From: Acidimicrobiia bacterium
Lineage (GTDB): Bacteria > Actinomycetota > Acidimicrobiia > Acidimicrobiales > Ilumatobacteraceae
DNA: 5,273 bases
Reading direction: 5' to 3'
Assembly: GCA_009927565.1 (NCBI GenBank)
Contig: RFMT01000138.1
Coordinates: 1-5,273 of the forward strand
Shown here piece after piece: positions 1-5,273 of the stretch. Under the pieces are notes generated by a model. It did not search any database and was not told where the DNA came from. It worked only from the letters and a program-made list of their open reading frames with translations. Positions within the stretch are counted from its first letter, which is position 1; each line of letters opens with the position of its first letter. A program made the position numbers and the translations under genes.

Positions 1-646
1 GGGTTCAACATCGTCAGCGTCTTTTTCGCCGAGTCAACTTTGCGATCTCCTACTCGATCTAAATTGTGCAAAATTTGGCGTTGGAGATTTGAAGCGTCAA
101 CTACGTCCATATCAACAATGCCGATCGTGCCGATTCCGGCGGCTGCCAAATACATCGCGGCAGGCGAACCTAAACCGCCAGCGCCAAGCAACAAACTTTG
201 CTCGCTAGTTTGGCCTGACCCTCGACCCCAACTTCTGGCAACAACACATGACGCTGATAACGATTGCGCTGCTCTGTCGAAAGTTGCACTGGGGTCGACC
301 ATTCGCGACCCTCGTCTTTCCATTTGCCGAAACCACCGGCCATGCTCAAGACATTTGTGTAGCCAAGTTCTTGCAAAGTTTTGGCGGCAAACGCACTTCG
401 TACCCCGCCTGCGCAATAGACAATTACCGGAGAATTCTTGTCGACAATTTTTGATTCGACTTGCGCTTCAAGATGTCCCCGCGGTATGTGAACGGCATTC
501 TTTACTGCGCCTTGTTCAAACTCGTCTGGTTCGCGCACATCCAAAACGACAACTTGATTGGCTGCGATTTTTTCACTTGCTACCTGGGTGTCAACCTCTT
601 GAATTTCTGACTTAGCCGCAGCAAGAAGTTCACGAAAACTTGACAT
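1..646 (-). CDS. moeB: Rhodanese-MoeB/ThiF fusion (sulfur-carrier adenylyltransferase), frameshifted, 3' end outside window
   Basis: The first 158 codons are open (646 to 170). Residues about 15-115 form a rhodanese domain: LDVREPDEFEQG at 35-46, AVHIPRGH at 51-58, and the active loop CAGGVRS with the sulfur-accepting Cys78. From about 122 the E1-like domain begins (LSTEQRNRYQRHVLLPEVG, then GQAKLASKV), but the frame ends in VCCLALAV and a stop. A -1 shift at 193-195 restores LLGAGGLGSP, the ATP-binding glycine loop, then NLQRQ and DRVGDRKVDSA, open to the left edge. Family knowledge: MoeB/ThiF E1-like enzymes adenylate the C-terminal glycine of MoaD- or ThiS-type sulfur carriers, and the rhodanese domain can supply persulfide sulfur. 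The true substrate (molybdopterin, thiamine, cysteine or thiolation pathway) cannot be told from here. The ATG at 646 has AGGG seven bases upstream. The Sir2 gene ends 21 bases upstream, so co-transcription is likely. It is either a pseudogene or a gene with a base-calling error. Confidence 0.85.
193..195 (-). other. Single-base frameshift site in rhodanese-MoeB gene
   Basis: On the coding strand the sequence reads AAAGTTTGTTGCTTGGCGC. The given frame reads K V C C L A L A V stop. If one T is added to the TTT run, or the ribosome slips by -1 after GTT, it reads V L L L G A G G L G, which is exactly the expected MoeB nucleotide-binding strand and glycine loop. Homology is continuous across the break and the second frame has no stop up to the left edge. 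A lost base in a short T run is the simplest explanation. I see no canonical X-XXY-YYZ slippery heptamer at this point. Confidence 0.85.
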
Positions 647-653
647 ATCAATA

Positions 654-658
654 CCCTA
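654..658 (-). promoter_or_regulatory. Ribosome binding site of rhodanese-MoeB gene
   Basis: On the minus strand TAGGG lies seven bases before the ATG at 646, inside the 21-base gap after the Sir2 stop codon. It supports this ATG as the start and allows expression from the same message as the Sir2 gene. Confidence 0.55.
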
Positions 659-667
659 CCGTTTTTG

Positions 668-1444
668 TCAAGATTTAACGACGCCACAGATTTGTGGCAG
701 AACCTCGGATATTGGCGCATTGACGATTGCGTCGGCGTACATATCCATCTCAGTCGGTTGGCCGTTGACGATAACGATCTTTGCGCCGCACGACTTTGCG
801 CGAGGCAGCGTGTTGCATGCCGGAAAAACCGAAAGCGAGGTGCCAACGGCCAAAAATACATCGCACTCGCTGCTGACCTGCATTGCTTTTTGCATTACAT
901 CTTGATCGAGCGACTGACCAAACAAAATCGTGTCACTTTTGAGAATGCCCCCGCAGAGTTCACATTTTGGGTCAGGTTCGCCTGCTTGAACTCGTGCAAG
1001 TGCCTCGGTCATGGGCCGGCGATCTTTGCACCCCCAACAACATGTGCGATGCAAAGTGCCGTGCACTTCAAACACTTTTCTAGGGTCATGACCCGCTCGC
1101 TGATGCAACTCATCGACGTTTTGAGTGACGATCGCCAAAAGAGCGTCACGACGTTCGAGTTCTACTAGCGCCCGATGACCGTCATTAGGTTGAGGATTGT
1201 TGTTGATCCATTTCAGTCGATTCTGCCACGAACGCTGGCGCAGTTCGGCGTCTTGAAGATAAAACTGAAGCGTGGCTGCTCGCTCTGCGTCTGGATTCTT
1301 GGTCCACAAACCATTTGGTCCACGAAAATCTGGAATGCCCGAATCTGTAGAAATGCCAGCACCTGTTAGAACTGTGATCTTCGAACTCGCCGCAACTAGT
1401 TGCTTCGCGTATTCAACGGCTTGCTTTTGAGATTCGTCGGTCAC
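668..1444 (-). CDS. Sir2-family NAD-dependent protein deacylase (sirtuin)
   Basis: This complete 258-residue protein probably removes acyl groups from lysines of cytoplasmic proteins, using NAD+ and releasing nicotinamide and O-acyl-ADP-ribose. The NAD-binding signatures are GAGIS (28-32) and DSGIPDFRG (34-42). TQNVDELHQRAG (107-118) leads to the catalytic His128 in EVHGT. A zinc site is formed by Cys136, Cys139, Cys161 and Cys164 (CWGC and CELC). GGILKSDTILFGQ (165-177), VGTSLSVFP (200-208) and IVNGQPTEMD (225-234) complete the fold. Family knowledge: GGILKS...FGQ and PISEVLP resemble the actinobacterial branch, and the usual TQNIDGLH is TQNVDELH here. I do not see the clear Tyr-x-x-Arg pair of CobB/SIRT5 desuccinylases, so the acyl preference is open. 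The start is GTG at 1444. A four-codon reading frame, ATG at 1452 to TGA, overlaps it, and no strong Shine-Dalgarno sequence is visible. It is followed after 21 bases by the rhodanese-MoeB gene on the same strand. Confidence 0.93.
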   Translation of the reverse strand: MTDESQKQAVEYAKQLVAASSKITVLTGAGISTDSGIPDFRGPNGLWTKNPDAERAATLQFYLQDAELRQRSWQNRLKWINNNPQPNDGHRALVELERRDALLAIVTQNVDELHQRAGHDPRKVFEVHGTLHRTCCWGCKDRRPMTEALARVQAGEPDPKCELCGGILKSDTILFGQSLDQDVMQKAMQVSSECDVFLAVGTSLSVFPACNTLPRAKSCGAKIVIVNGQPTEMDMYADAIVNAPISEVLPQICGVVKS

Positions 1445-1520
1445 CGGCCCATTCTGTCTGCTTTTATAAAATCTTGCACGTTAAAAAGCCACATTCTCAA
1501 ATTTCCGCACACAACAAGGT
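1445..1520. promoter_or_regulatory. Divergent intergenic region with palindromic TATA core (possible promoters)
   Basis: This 76-base gap lies between the divergently read Sir2 gene and the unknown plus-strand gene. It contains the perfect palindrome TTTTATAAAA at 1462-1471, which gives a TATAAA hexamer on both strands (plus 1465-1470; minus 1468-1463). On the minus strand the hexamer ends 18 bases before the Sir2 GTG, giving a short leader. On the plus strand it sits about 50 bases before the ATG at 1521. I find no good -35 box at the usual spacing on either strand, so promoter activity is inferred from position and the -10-like core only. Confidence 0.4.
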
Positions 1521-1940
1521 ATGGCTAATAACTCGTGCGACTTTACAAACTCAGAAATCTTTGTCTCTGAGTGGGTCGACCCAGTTCTCACAACATCAGG
1601 CTTCGACGCTTGCAGTGACTATGTCGAAACATATTGGCTTGGTGTTATCGGCCCGAGTGCGACATGGGTGTTGCGCTATATGTCGCGCGAACTTGAGGTC
1701 TTCCCTAATGGCTATTGCATAGACCTAAACGACACTGCTGCAGCGTTAGGTCTAGCGTTTCGCCATGGTTCTGGCTCACTCGAGCGCGCAATTGACCGCT
1801 GCGCAACATTTGGGCTCGTAGCCCAGACGCATCAATGTCTCGTCGTGCGCAAAAAAGTGCCGACAATCACCAAGCGTCAGTTGTTGCGCTTGCCCACCGC
1901 GCTTCAACATAGCCACGGCCAGTTGTTTGCGTCCAGCTAA
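1521..1940 (+). CDS. Conserved-looking unknown protein with winged-helix-like centre
   Basis: I do not recognise a named family with certainty. The 139-residue protein has no signal peptide or long hydrophobic segment and is likely cytoplasmic. Residues 34-60 (YVETYWLGVIGPSATWVLRYMSRELE, quoted in parts: YWLGVIGPSATW then helical) are followed by a pattern that looks like a winged helix: helix DLNDTAAALGL (68-78), helix GSLERAIDRCATFGLV (85-100), a beta-like stretch CLVVRKKVP (106-114), then a basic helix TKRQLLRLPTALQHSH (117-132). I recall similar small proteins with W-L-x-x-G-P-x-x-x-W and R-x-L-P-x-x-L-Q-x-x-H patterns in actinobacteria, without an assigned role. A DNA-binding or replication-initiator-like function is conceivable but unproven. 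ATG at 1521 is the only start after the in-frame stop at 1482. AAGG is only one base away, so the ribosome binding site is poor. It converges on ispG with a 12-base gap. Confidence 0.75.
   Translation: MANNSCDFTNSEIFVSEWVDPVLTTSGFDACSDYVETYWLGVIGPSATWVLRYMSRELEVFPNGYCIDLNDTAAALGLAFRHGSGSLERAIDRCATFGLVAQTHQCLVVRKKVPTITKRQLLRLPTALQHSHGQLFASS
1720..1754. repeat. Nine-base perfect inverted repeat inside the unknown gene
   Basis: TAGACCTAA (1720-1728) and TTAGGTCTA (1746-1754) are exact reverse complements. They are separated by 17 bases that contain CTGCAG. Allowing one bulged A, the stem gains two more pairs (CG/CG). The repeat falls in codons for IDLNDTAAALGLA, so it is fully coding. It could form an RNA hairpin or bind a dimeric protein. 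A nine-base pair at such a distance is also not far from chance expectation in five kilobases. Confidence 0.5.
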
Positions 1941-1952
1941 TTATCTAGCAAA

Positions 1953-3188
1953 TTACTTCTCTGAGACCGTGCGGCGAATTTCGACGATCCGCTCGTGATC
2001 ATGATTTGCGTCATCGCCTTTTTCGGCTAACGCTACGTTGCGGTCTTTTGCTGCCTCGCGCTCGGCAATTGTTGTGTCGACCCGTTTCAGAGCGGCGTCG
2101 GTGCCATGTTCATGAATAAAAGTTGCCCACTCAACTAATGCTTCAACCATTTCGCTTTCAGGCACTACGGCGACATTGCGACCTTTGACGAACAAGTGAC
2201 CGCGTTTGTTGCCCGCAGCAATGCCTAGGTCGGCTTCGCGAGCCTCACCCGGGCCGTTGACGACACACCCCATGACTGCAATTTGAAGTGGCAATTTTTT
2301 GTCTGCAAAGGCCGATTGCGCGCGATTGGCAATTTCAATCACATCGACTTCTGCTCTGCCACAACTCGGACAAGCGATCAGGTCAACATTTTTTCGCTCG
2401 CGCAAACCAAGTGACTCGAGCAATTGTCGCCCTGCGCGCGCTTCTTCGATTGGGTCGGCAGTAAGGCTGTAGCGAATCGTGTCGCCGATGCCCTCGAGAA
2501 GCAACGTCGAAATACCCGCTGTCGCCTTGATCAAACCACCTGGCAAAGGACCTGCTTCTGTGACGCCGAGATGAAGCGGAAAATCTGTTATCTCACTCAA
2601 CATTCGATATGCCTCAACCATCAGCGGCACATTTGATGCTTTGACTGAAATTTTCACCAAATCGAAGTCAACTTCTTCAAAATATTTCAGTTCTTGTTGG
2701 GCTGACTCAACCATCGCCTGGGCGGTAAGTCCACCATGTTTTTCGTAGAGGTCTGAATCTAAAGAACCCCCGTTGACACCAATTCGAATCGGCACGTTGC
2801 GATCGCGCGCTTCAGACGCCACGGCCTTGATGTGTTCAGGCTTTCGAATATTGCCAGGGTTTAGACGCAAACCGTGAACACCCGCCTCAAGTGCCGCCAA
2901 AGCCATGCGATATTGATGATGTATGTCGGCGATGATCGGCACTGGTGACCTCGGAACAATTTTGGCCAAACCTTCGGCCGCGGCGGCATCGTTGCATGTG
3001 CAACGCACAATGTCGCAACCCGCTGCAGCAAGCGCATAAATCTGCTGCAAAGTGCCCTCAACATCAGATGTTTTTGTGATTGTCATTGACTGCACGCTGA
3101 TTGGCGCATTTCCACCAACAGAAACTTTGCCAACTTGTATCTGGCGAGTCTTTTTGCGTGGGTAGTTTGTCAAATTATTGTTCGTCAT
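1953..3188 (-). CDS. ispG: 4-hydroxy-3-methylbut-2-en-1-yl diphosphate synthase (MEP pathway)
   Basis: The enzyme reduces 2-C-methyl-D-erythritol 2,4-cyclodiphosphate to HMBPP, the second last step of the MEP isoprenoid route, in the cytoplasm with a 4Fe-4S cluster. The N-terminal TIM barrel is clear: VSVGGNAPISVQSMT (22-36), IIADIHHQYR (85-94), LRLNPGNIRKPEHI (107-120), IRIGVNGGSLD (134-144), LGVTEAGPLPGG (207-218), GIGDTIRYSLTADP (233-246). The C-terminal Fe-S domain has ACPSCGR with Cys273 and Cys276, then GCVVNGPGEAREADLGIAAG with Cys308 and the cluster ligand Glu315. The spacing is the same as the three Cys and one Glu known from E. coli IspG. At 411 residues it is longer than the roughly 370-390 usual in bacteria because of a charged tail after about 365 (AEREAAKDR, ending RIVEIRRTVSEK). 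VRCTCND at 61-67 carries a Cys-x-Cys where many relatives have VP-type residues. ATG at 3188 has no clear Shine-Dalgarno site. The protease gene stops 36 bases upstream in the same frame. Confidence 0.97.
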   Translation of the reverse strand: MTNNNLTNYPRKKTRQIQVGKVSVGGNAPISVQSMTITKTSDVEGTLQQIYALAAAGCDIVRCTCNDAAAAEGLAKIVPRSPVPIIADIHHQYRMALAALEAGVHGLRLNPGNIRKPEHIKAVASEARDRNVPIRIGVNGGSLDSDLYEKHGGLTAQAMVESAQQELKYFEEVDFDLVKISVKASNVPLMVEAYRMLSEITDFPLHLGVTEAGPLPGGLIKATAGISTLLLEGIGDTIRYSLTADPIEEARAGRQLLESLGLRERKNVDLIACPSCGRAEVDVIEIANRAQSAFADKKLPLQIAVMGCVVNGPGEAREADLGIAAGNKRGHLFVKGRNVAVVPESEMVEALVEWATFIHEHGTDAALKRVDTTIAEREAAKDRNVALAEKGDDANHDHERIVEIRRTVSEK

Positions 3189-3224
3189 GTCAGCGCCCGA
3201 GTCATCAAAGTTATTGTTATCTGA

Positions 3225-4481
3225 TCATCCAAGCGGGCTGGTTATGTCTAGGTAAAGACCCGCAAACATCAACGTTACGAGCAAAACCACAACGGTCGTC
3301 GCCACCGGAATCATCTTGCCGACATCTGCTCGATAAACATTGCCTCGGCGCGAGCGCAGGCGCTCATAAGTCGCAATCGCCGCATGACCGCCATCAAATG
3401 GCAACAAGGGCAACATGTTGAAAACACCAACAAAAATATTCACGCTCGCCAAAAGCATCAGCACGCCTTTGATGCCTTCACTACGGCCTATTTCGCCGCC
3501 AAATTGGCTTGCTCCAACAACAGTTGTTGGCCGAGTCATCATGTCGGGTTCATCAGCTACGACGTTCGAAAAAACATTTGACGGGTTGAGTACAACGAAA
3601 AGTCCACCTACAGAATCGCGCGCTGTCGTAACAACATCTACTAAACCAAGACCAAGCGCGTTTAAGACGTTTTGTCGAACGTATGCATATGAGTCAGAAG
3701 AGACGCCTAAAAATGCGAGGTCAGGATTTGCTGGGTTATTGGCCAATACGACTTGCTCAATTTGCTTTTGACCATCACGCAAAATTGTGATTTCAACCGT
3801 GTCACCGGGCTTATTGGCCAAAATCGCCAAGATCAACTCGCGCCGAGATGTGATTTTTGAATCGCCGACAGCCAGAATCTGATCTCCGTCTCGAAGACCA
3901 ATTTTCTCCGCAGGCGAATCGACTGCTGGTGCGCCATAAATTAAAAGTTTGCCCGTGTCACCAAAACGACCCGCGGTCGCATAAACACCGACGAACAACA
4001 CAATGGCGATAATCATGTGCATCAGACTGCCTGCCGTGATGACAAGCATTCGCTTCGGATACGACTGGTGACGATACGTTCGAGGCTCATCTTCAGGATC
4101 ACATTCATCCAAATTGTTCATACCAACAATGCGCACGAATGCGCCGACGGGTAGTGCACGCAAACCAAATTCAGTTTCGCCACGTTGAAAACTAAAAATA
4201 CGCGGCCCCATACCCATATAAAACTGAGTTACTTTCATGCCACTGCGACGCGCCGTCCAATAATGACCAACTTCGTGCAGAAAAACCGAGACGATCAAAC
4301 CAGACACAAACACAAGTGACCACGGGTTCTTCACGCCCAACCACGTAAGCAGGCCAATAACAATTATCGAAGTTGCTGCAGTGGTGAACTTGTTGTTTTG
4401 ATTTTGTGATGCCTCTGTTGCCCCACCAGCAGCAATCTCGTTGCGAAACTTCGTATAAAAATTGCCGTCGCGAGAACTCAA
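3225..4481 (-). CDS. rseP: RseP/Rip1-type site-2 intramembrane zinc metalloprotease (M50B) with PDZ domain
   Basis: This 418-residue membrane protease belongs to the S2P family, which cuts single-pass membrane proteins such as anti-sigma factors after a first cleavage elsewhere. Residues 1-32 are a polar cytoplasmic-like N-terminus. Hydrophobic segments fall near 36-50, 54-75, 146-170, 337-360 and 393-412. The zinc motif HEVGH (His69, Glu70, His73) lies in the second, and NMLPLLPFDGGH (355-366, third ligand Asp363) in the fourth. A single PDZ domain spans about 175-250 (SPAEKIGLRDGDQILAVGD at 189-207). MGPRIFSFQRGETEFGLRALPVGAFVRIVGM is the usual conserved segment between 91 and 121. The end, ADVGKM...GLYLDITSPLG, looks like the actinobacterial Rip1 group, and the dxr-protease-ispG order matches that in Mycobacterium. 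The substrate is unknown. It starts at TTG 4481, overlapping the dxr stop as TTGA, with AAGGAG eight bases upstream. Confidence 0.95.
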   Translation of the reverse strand: MSSRDGNFYTKFRNEIAAGGATEASQNQNNKFTTAATSIIVIGLLTWLGVKNPWSLVFVSGLIVSVFLHEVGHYWTARRSGMKVTQFYMGMGPRIFSFQRGETEFGLRALPVGAFVRIVGMNNLDECDPEDEPRTYRHQSYPKRMLVITAGSLMHMIIAIVLFVGVYATAGRFGDTGKLLIYGAPAVDSPAEKIGLRDGDQILAVGDSKITSRRELILAILANKPGDTVEITILRDGQKQIEQVVLANNPANPDLAFLGVSSDSYAYVRQNVLNALGLGLVDVVTTARDSVGGLFVVLNPSNVFSNVVADEPDMMTRPTTVVGASQFGGEIGRSEGIKGVLMLLASVNIFVGVFNMLPLLPFDGGHAAIATYERLRSRRGNVYRADVGKMIPVATTVVVLLVTLMFAGLYLDITSPLG

Positions 4482-5273
4482 ACTTGCATCTCCTTGGTAT
4501 TGCTAGAAATCTTCGTCGCCCATGCGCGCGCGAGACGGTCTGCTTCTAAAATATCCTCGACCGTTGAAGGTATTTGACCATCATGGTGTTGCATGGTTGA
4601 TTCAATGATGCTGGCAATTTGATTCCATTTCACGCTTCCAGCCAAAAAAGTTTCAACTGCGATTTCGTTGGCGGCACTCAACCACGCAGGCGCCGTACCG
4701 CCAATTCGCCCTGCTTGGTAAGCCAAGTCGAGACAGCGAAATGTGTCACGGTCGGGTTTTTCAAAATCAAGTCGAGAAAGTTCAGCCCAGTCGATGGCCC
4801 CAAAACTGTTGGCGGATCGATTCGGATATTCAAGCGCGTACGCAATCGGCAACTTCATGTCAGGCATTGAAAGTTGCGCGATCGTTGCTCCGTCGCGAAA
4901 CTCAACCATTGAATGCACAATCGACTGTGGATGCACCACAACACTGATCGCGTCGTAACTTACGCCAAAAAGTTCATGTGCCTCGATCACCTCAAGGCCC
5001 TTGTTCATCAAAGTAGATGAATCGATTGTGATCTTTGGCCCCATTGACCAAGTTGGATGTTGCAATGCATCTTGAACCGAGACATTGGCGAGCGACTTTG
5101 CAGATCGGCCACGAAATGGCCCGCCGCTGGCCGTCAACAACAGTCGCGAAAGATCACGTGCGCTATTTTGAGAACTTCGCAAGCATTGATGTATTGCACA
5201 ATGCTCGCTATCGACAGGGATAATCTCAGCGCCGGCAATTTTGCGTAGAGGTGCCACTACCTGCCCCGCTGCG
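4478..5273 (-). CDS. dxr: 1-deoxy-D-xylulose 5-phosphate reductoisomerase, C-terminal part (start outside window)
   Basis: Dxr converts DXP to 2-C-methyl-D-erythritol 4-phosphate with NADPH and a divalent metal, the committed step of the MEP pathway. About 264 codons are visible and the frame stays open to the right edge (AAGQVVAPLRK). The GTG at 5257 is therefore an internal valine, and the true start with the NADPH-binding Rossmann part lies outside. The catalytic domain is intact: IPVDSEHCAIHQCL with the metal ligands Asp, Ser-Glu; LTASGGPFRGR; HPTWSMGPKITIDSSTLMNKGLE (conserved Asn-Lys-x-x-Glu, the last a metal ligand); VVHPQSIVHSMVEFRDG; and QLSMPDMKLPIAYAL. The C-terminal helical domain follows, with APAWLSAANEIAVETFLAG where most relatives have PAVLNAANE. 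Family length is about 385-400, so roughly a third is missing by window truncation only. The stop at 4478 overlaps the downstream protease start. Confidence 0.96.
   Translation of the reverse strand, partial: AAGQVVAPLRKIAGAEIIPVDSEHCAIHQCLRSSQNSARDLSRLLLTASGGPFRGRSAKSLANVSVQDALQHPTWSMGPKITIDSSTLMNKGLEVIEAHELFGVSYDAISVVVHPQSIVHSMVEFRDGATIAQLSMPDMKLPIAYALEYPNRSANSFGAIDWAELSRLDFEKPDRDTFRCLDLAYQAGRIGGTAPAWLSAANEIAVETFLAGSVKWNQIASIIESTMQHHDGQIPSTVEDILEADRLARAWATKISSNTKEMQV
4490..4495 (-). promoter_or_regulatory. Strong ribosome binding site that fixes the TTG start of the protease gene
   Basis: On the minus strand AAGGAG is followed by eight bases and then TTG at 4481-4479. The site lies in the codons for the last residues of Dxr (KEMQV). 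Good spacing and sequence decide the non-ATG start. Together with the TTGA stop-start overlap they indicate that ribosomes finishing dxr can restart on the protease gene. Confidence 0.8.

Noticed and set aside
40..615. Long plus-strand open frame of 191 residues opposite the rhodanese-MoeB gene
   Set aside because: It is antisense to a clearly homologous gene, its translation has no recognisable domain, and it is rich in Arg, Pro and Leu as expected from a shadow frame.
665..1168. Plus-strand frame of 167 residues opposite the Sir2 gene
   Set aside because: The minus strand carries every Sir2 motif over this stretch. The plus-strand product shows no family pattern.
1572..1583. Perfect 12-base palindrome TGGGTCGACCCA near the start of the unknown gene
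   Set aside because: About one such palindrome is expected by chance in a window of this length, it is coding, and no second copy was seen near either promoter.
1934..1950. Small inverted repeat GCTA-ATTATC-TAGC between the convergent genes, as a possible terminator
   Set aside because: A four-base AT-rich stem without a T tract is too weak. How the two convergent transcripts end is not visible.
3514..3530. Palindrome CCAACAAC-A-GTTGTTGG in the protease gene
   Set aside because: It results from the codons for Thr-Thr-Val-Val in the coding strand and has no run of T's or other sign of a terminator.
5255..5257. GTG at 5257 as start of dxr
   Set aside because: The frame continues upstream to the window edge with matching residues, and the Dxr NADPH-binding domain must precede it.

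Overview
The window looks like ordinary chromosomal DNA from an actinobacterium. I favour a mid-GC aquatic lineage, possibly within Acidimicrobiia, but this is an inference from memory. The reasons are the gene order dxr - site-2 protease - ispG, the actinobacterial style of the Sir2 protein (GGILKS...FGQ and PISEVLP motifs), GTG and TTG start codons, and intermediate base composition by eye. I see no mobile element, tRNA, rRNA, CRISPR array or phage gene, and nothing that amounts to a new system.

Layout, left to right. Positions 1-646 (minus strand) hold the N-terminal part of a rhodanese + MoeB/ThiF fusion. It runs off the left edge and carries a one-base frameshift near 193-195. Positions 668-1444 (minus) hold a complete Sir2-family NAD-dependent deacylase starting at GTG. 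It lies directly upstream of the rhodanese-MoeB gene and probably shares its transcript. Positions 1445-1520 form a short divergent intergenic region with a palindromic TATA-like core. Positions 1521-1940 (plus) hold a 139-residue protein of unknown function with a winged-helix-like centre; it is the only plus-strand gene. It converges, with a 12-base gap, on ispG (1953-3188, minus). Upstream of ispG lies an RseP/Rip1-type intramembrane protease (3225-4481, minus), and then the C-terminal two thirds of dxr (4478 to the right edge, minus).

The three right-hand genes form a minus-strand operon-like run in the order dxr, protease, ispG. Dxr makes 2-C-methyl-D-erythritol 4-phosphate and IspG makes HMBPP, so two steps of the MEP isoprenoid pathway flank a membrane protease that most likely acts in regulated intramembrane proteolysis. 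The protease starts at a TTG that overlaps the dxr stop codon (TTGA) and has a strong AAGGAG ribosome binding site inside the end of dxr, which suggests translational coupling.

The points most worth checking are the frameshift in the rhodanese-MoeB gene, the unknown 139-residue protein with an internal inverted repeat, a Cys-x-Cys variant in IspG, and the in-frame arrangement of the protease and ispG separated by a single TGA.
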